The notes beneath the pieces are model-generated. The model worked only from the letters and a program-made list of their open reading frames with translations. It did no database searches and was not told the DNA's origin. Position numbers and translations under genes: made by a program. Shown piece by piece: positions 64,000 to 64,000 of a stretch of 64,000 nucleotides of DNA (within the stretch, counting starts at the first letter, position 1; every line of letters starts with the position of its first letter). This DNA comes from JBAOHV01 sp963714875 (GTDB lineage: Bacteria > Actinomycetota > Acidimicrobiia > Acidimicrobiales > Microtrichaceae), in assembly GCA_963714875.1 (NCBI GenBank), contig CAVQQI010000011.1, positions 992,001-1,056,000 of the forward strand. The letters are read 5' to 3'.

Positions 64000-64000
64000 C

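Overview
The window is 64 kb of very GC-rich, densely coded chromosome from an actinobacterium. Supporting signs are GTG starts, GTGA/ATGA gene overlaps, mycothiol-type DinB proteins, an IclR regulator divergent from leuCD, a PASTA-domain Ser/Thr kinase, a LAFTG wall-sorting protein and actinobacterial-type SerC. Gene content would fit the class Acidimicrobiia, but that is an inference. The order leuC/leuD, serA, ilvC-ilvN-ilvB, gatB-gatA-gatC, ligA, MetE-like, mnmA recalls the mycobacterial Rv2987-Rv3024 region. No rRNA, tRNA, CRISPR array, prophage or insertion sequence was seen.

Layout. 1-1042: end of an assimilatory sulfite/nitrite reductase, then cysH. 1074-4477: a GNAT-like protein, a PaaX-like regulator and an interrupted PAS/GGDEF locus. 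4527-7004: a MoxR ATPase and its VWA/CoxE-like partner. 7089-13476: ABC-F protein, MscL, Ppx/GppA, SelO and RsgA. 13571-17560: IclR regulator, leuCD, a lipocalin-like protein, an HNH nuclease and an Rv0909-like small protein. 17623-22108: CPA1 antiporter, AlkB and a beta-propeller lipoprotein. 22121-28961: serA, a DinB protein, an S9 peptidase, an aminotransferase and serC. 29081-32175: a small exported protein, an ammonium transporter, an RDD membrane protein and a small unknown. 32210-38035: metY, thrB, ilvC, ilvN and ilvB with an attenuator-like leader. 38035-46958: a small ORF, an ABC exporter, a nucleotidyltransferase, ilvD, a membrane protein, an Eis-like acetyltransferase, an acyl-CoA synthetase and a lipoprotein. 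46968-50131: gatB-gatA-gatC. 50190-55955: DUF4012 protein, LAFTG protein, DinB protein, hydrolase, SCP2 protein and MFS exporter. 56163-63999: PASTA kinase, membrane protein, HAD hydrolase, ligA, MetE-like protein, membrane protein and the end of mnmA.

Functionally the window is dominated by amino-acid synthesis: cysteine (sulfite reductase, cysH), leucine (leuCD), serine (serA, serC), valine/isoleucine (ilvB, ilvN, ilvC, ilvD), and the homoserine branch (thrB, metY). Regulation is visible in the DNA: a palindrome between iclR and leuC, and upstream of ilvB a 13-codon Leu/Val-rich leader peptide followed by a terminator hairpin. At least 15 start codons sit 6-7 nt behind a TANNNT hexamer, which suggests widespread leaderless transcription.

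Many conserved genes, including essential ones (gatA, gatB, gatC, ilvC, ilvN, serA), carry single-base frameshifts. Most are one extra base, and removing it restores a full-length protein. I read these as sequencing errors rather than pseudogenes, and give each gene's full extent with the break noted.
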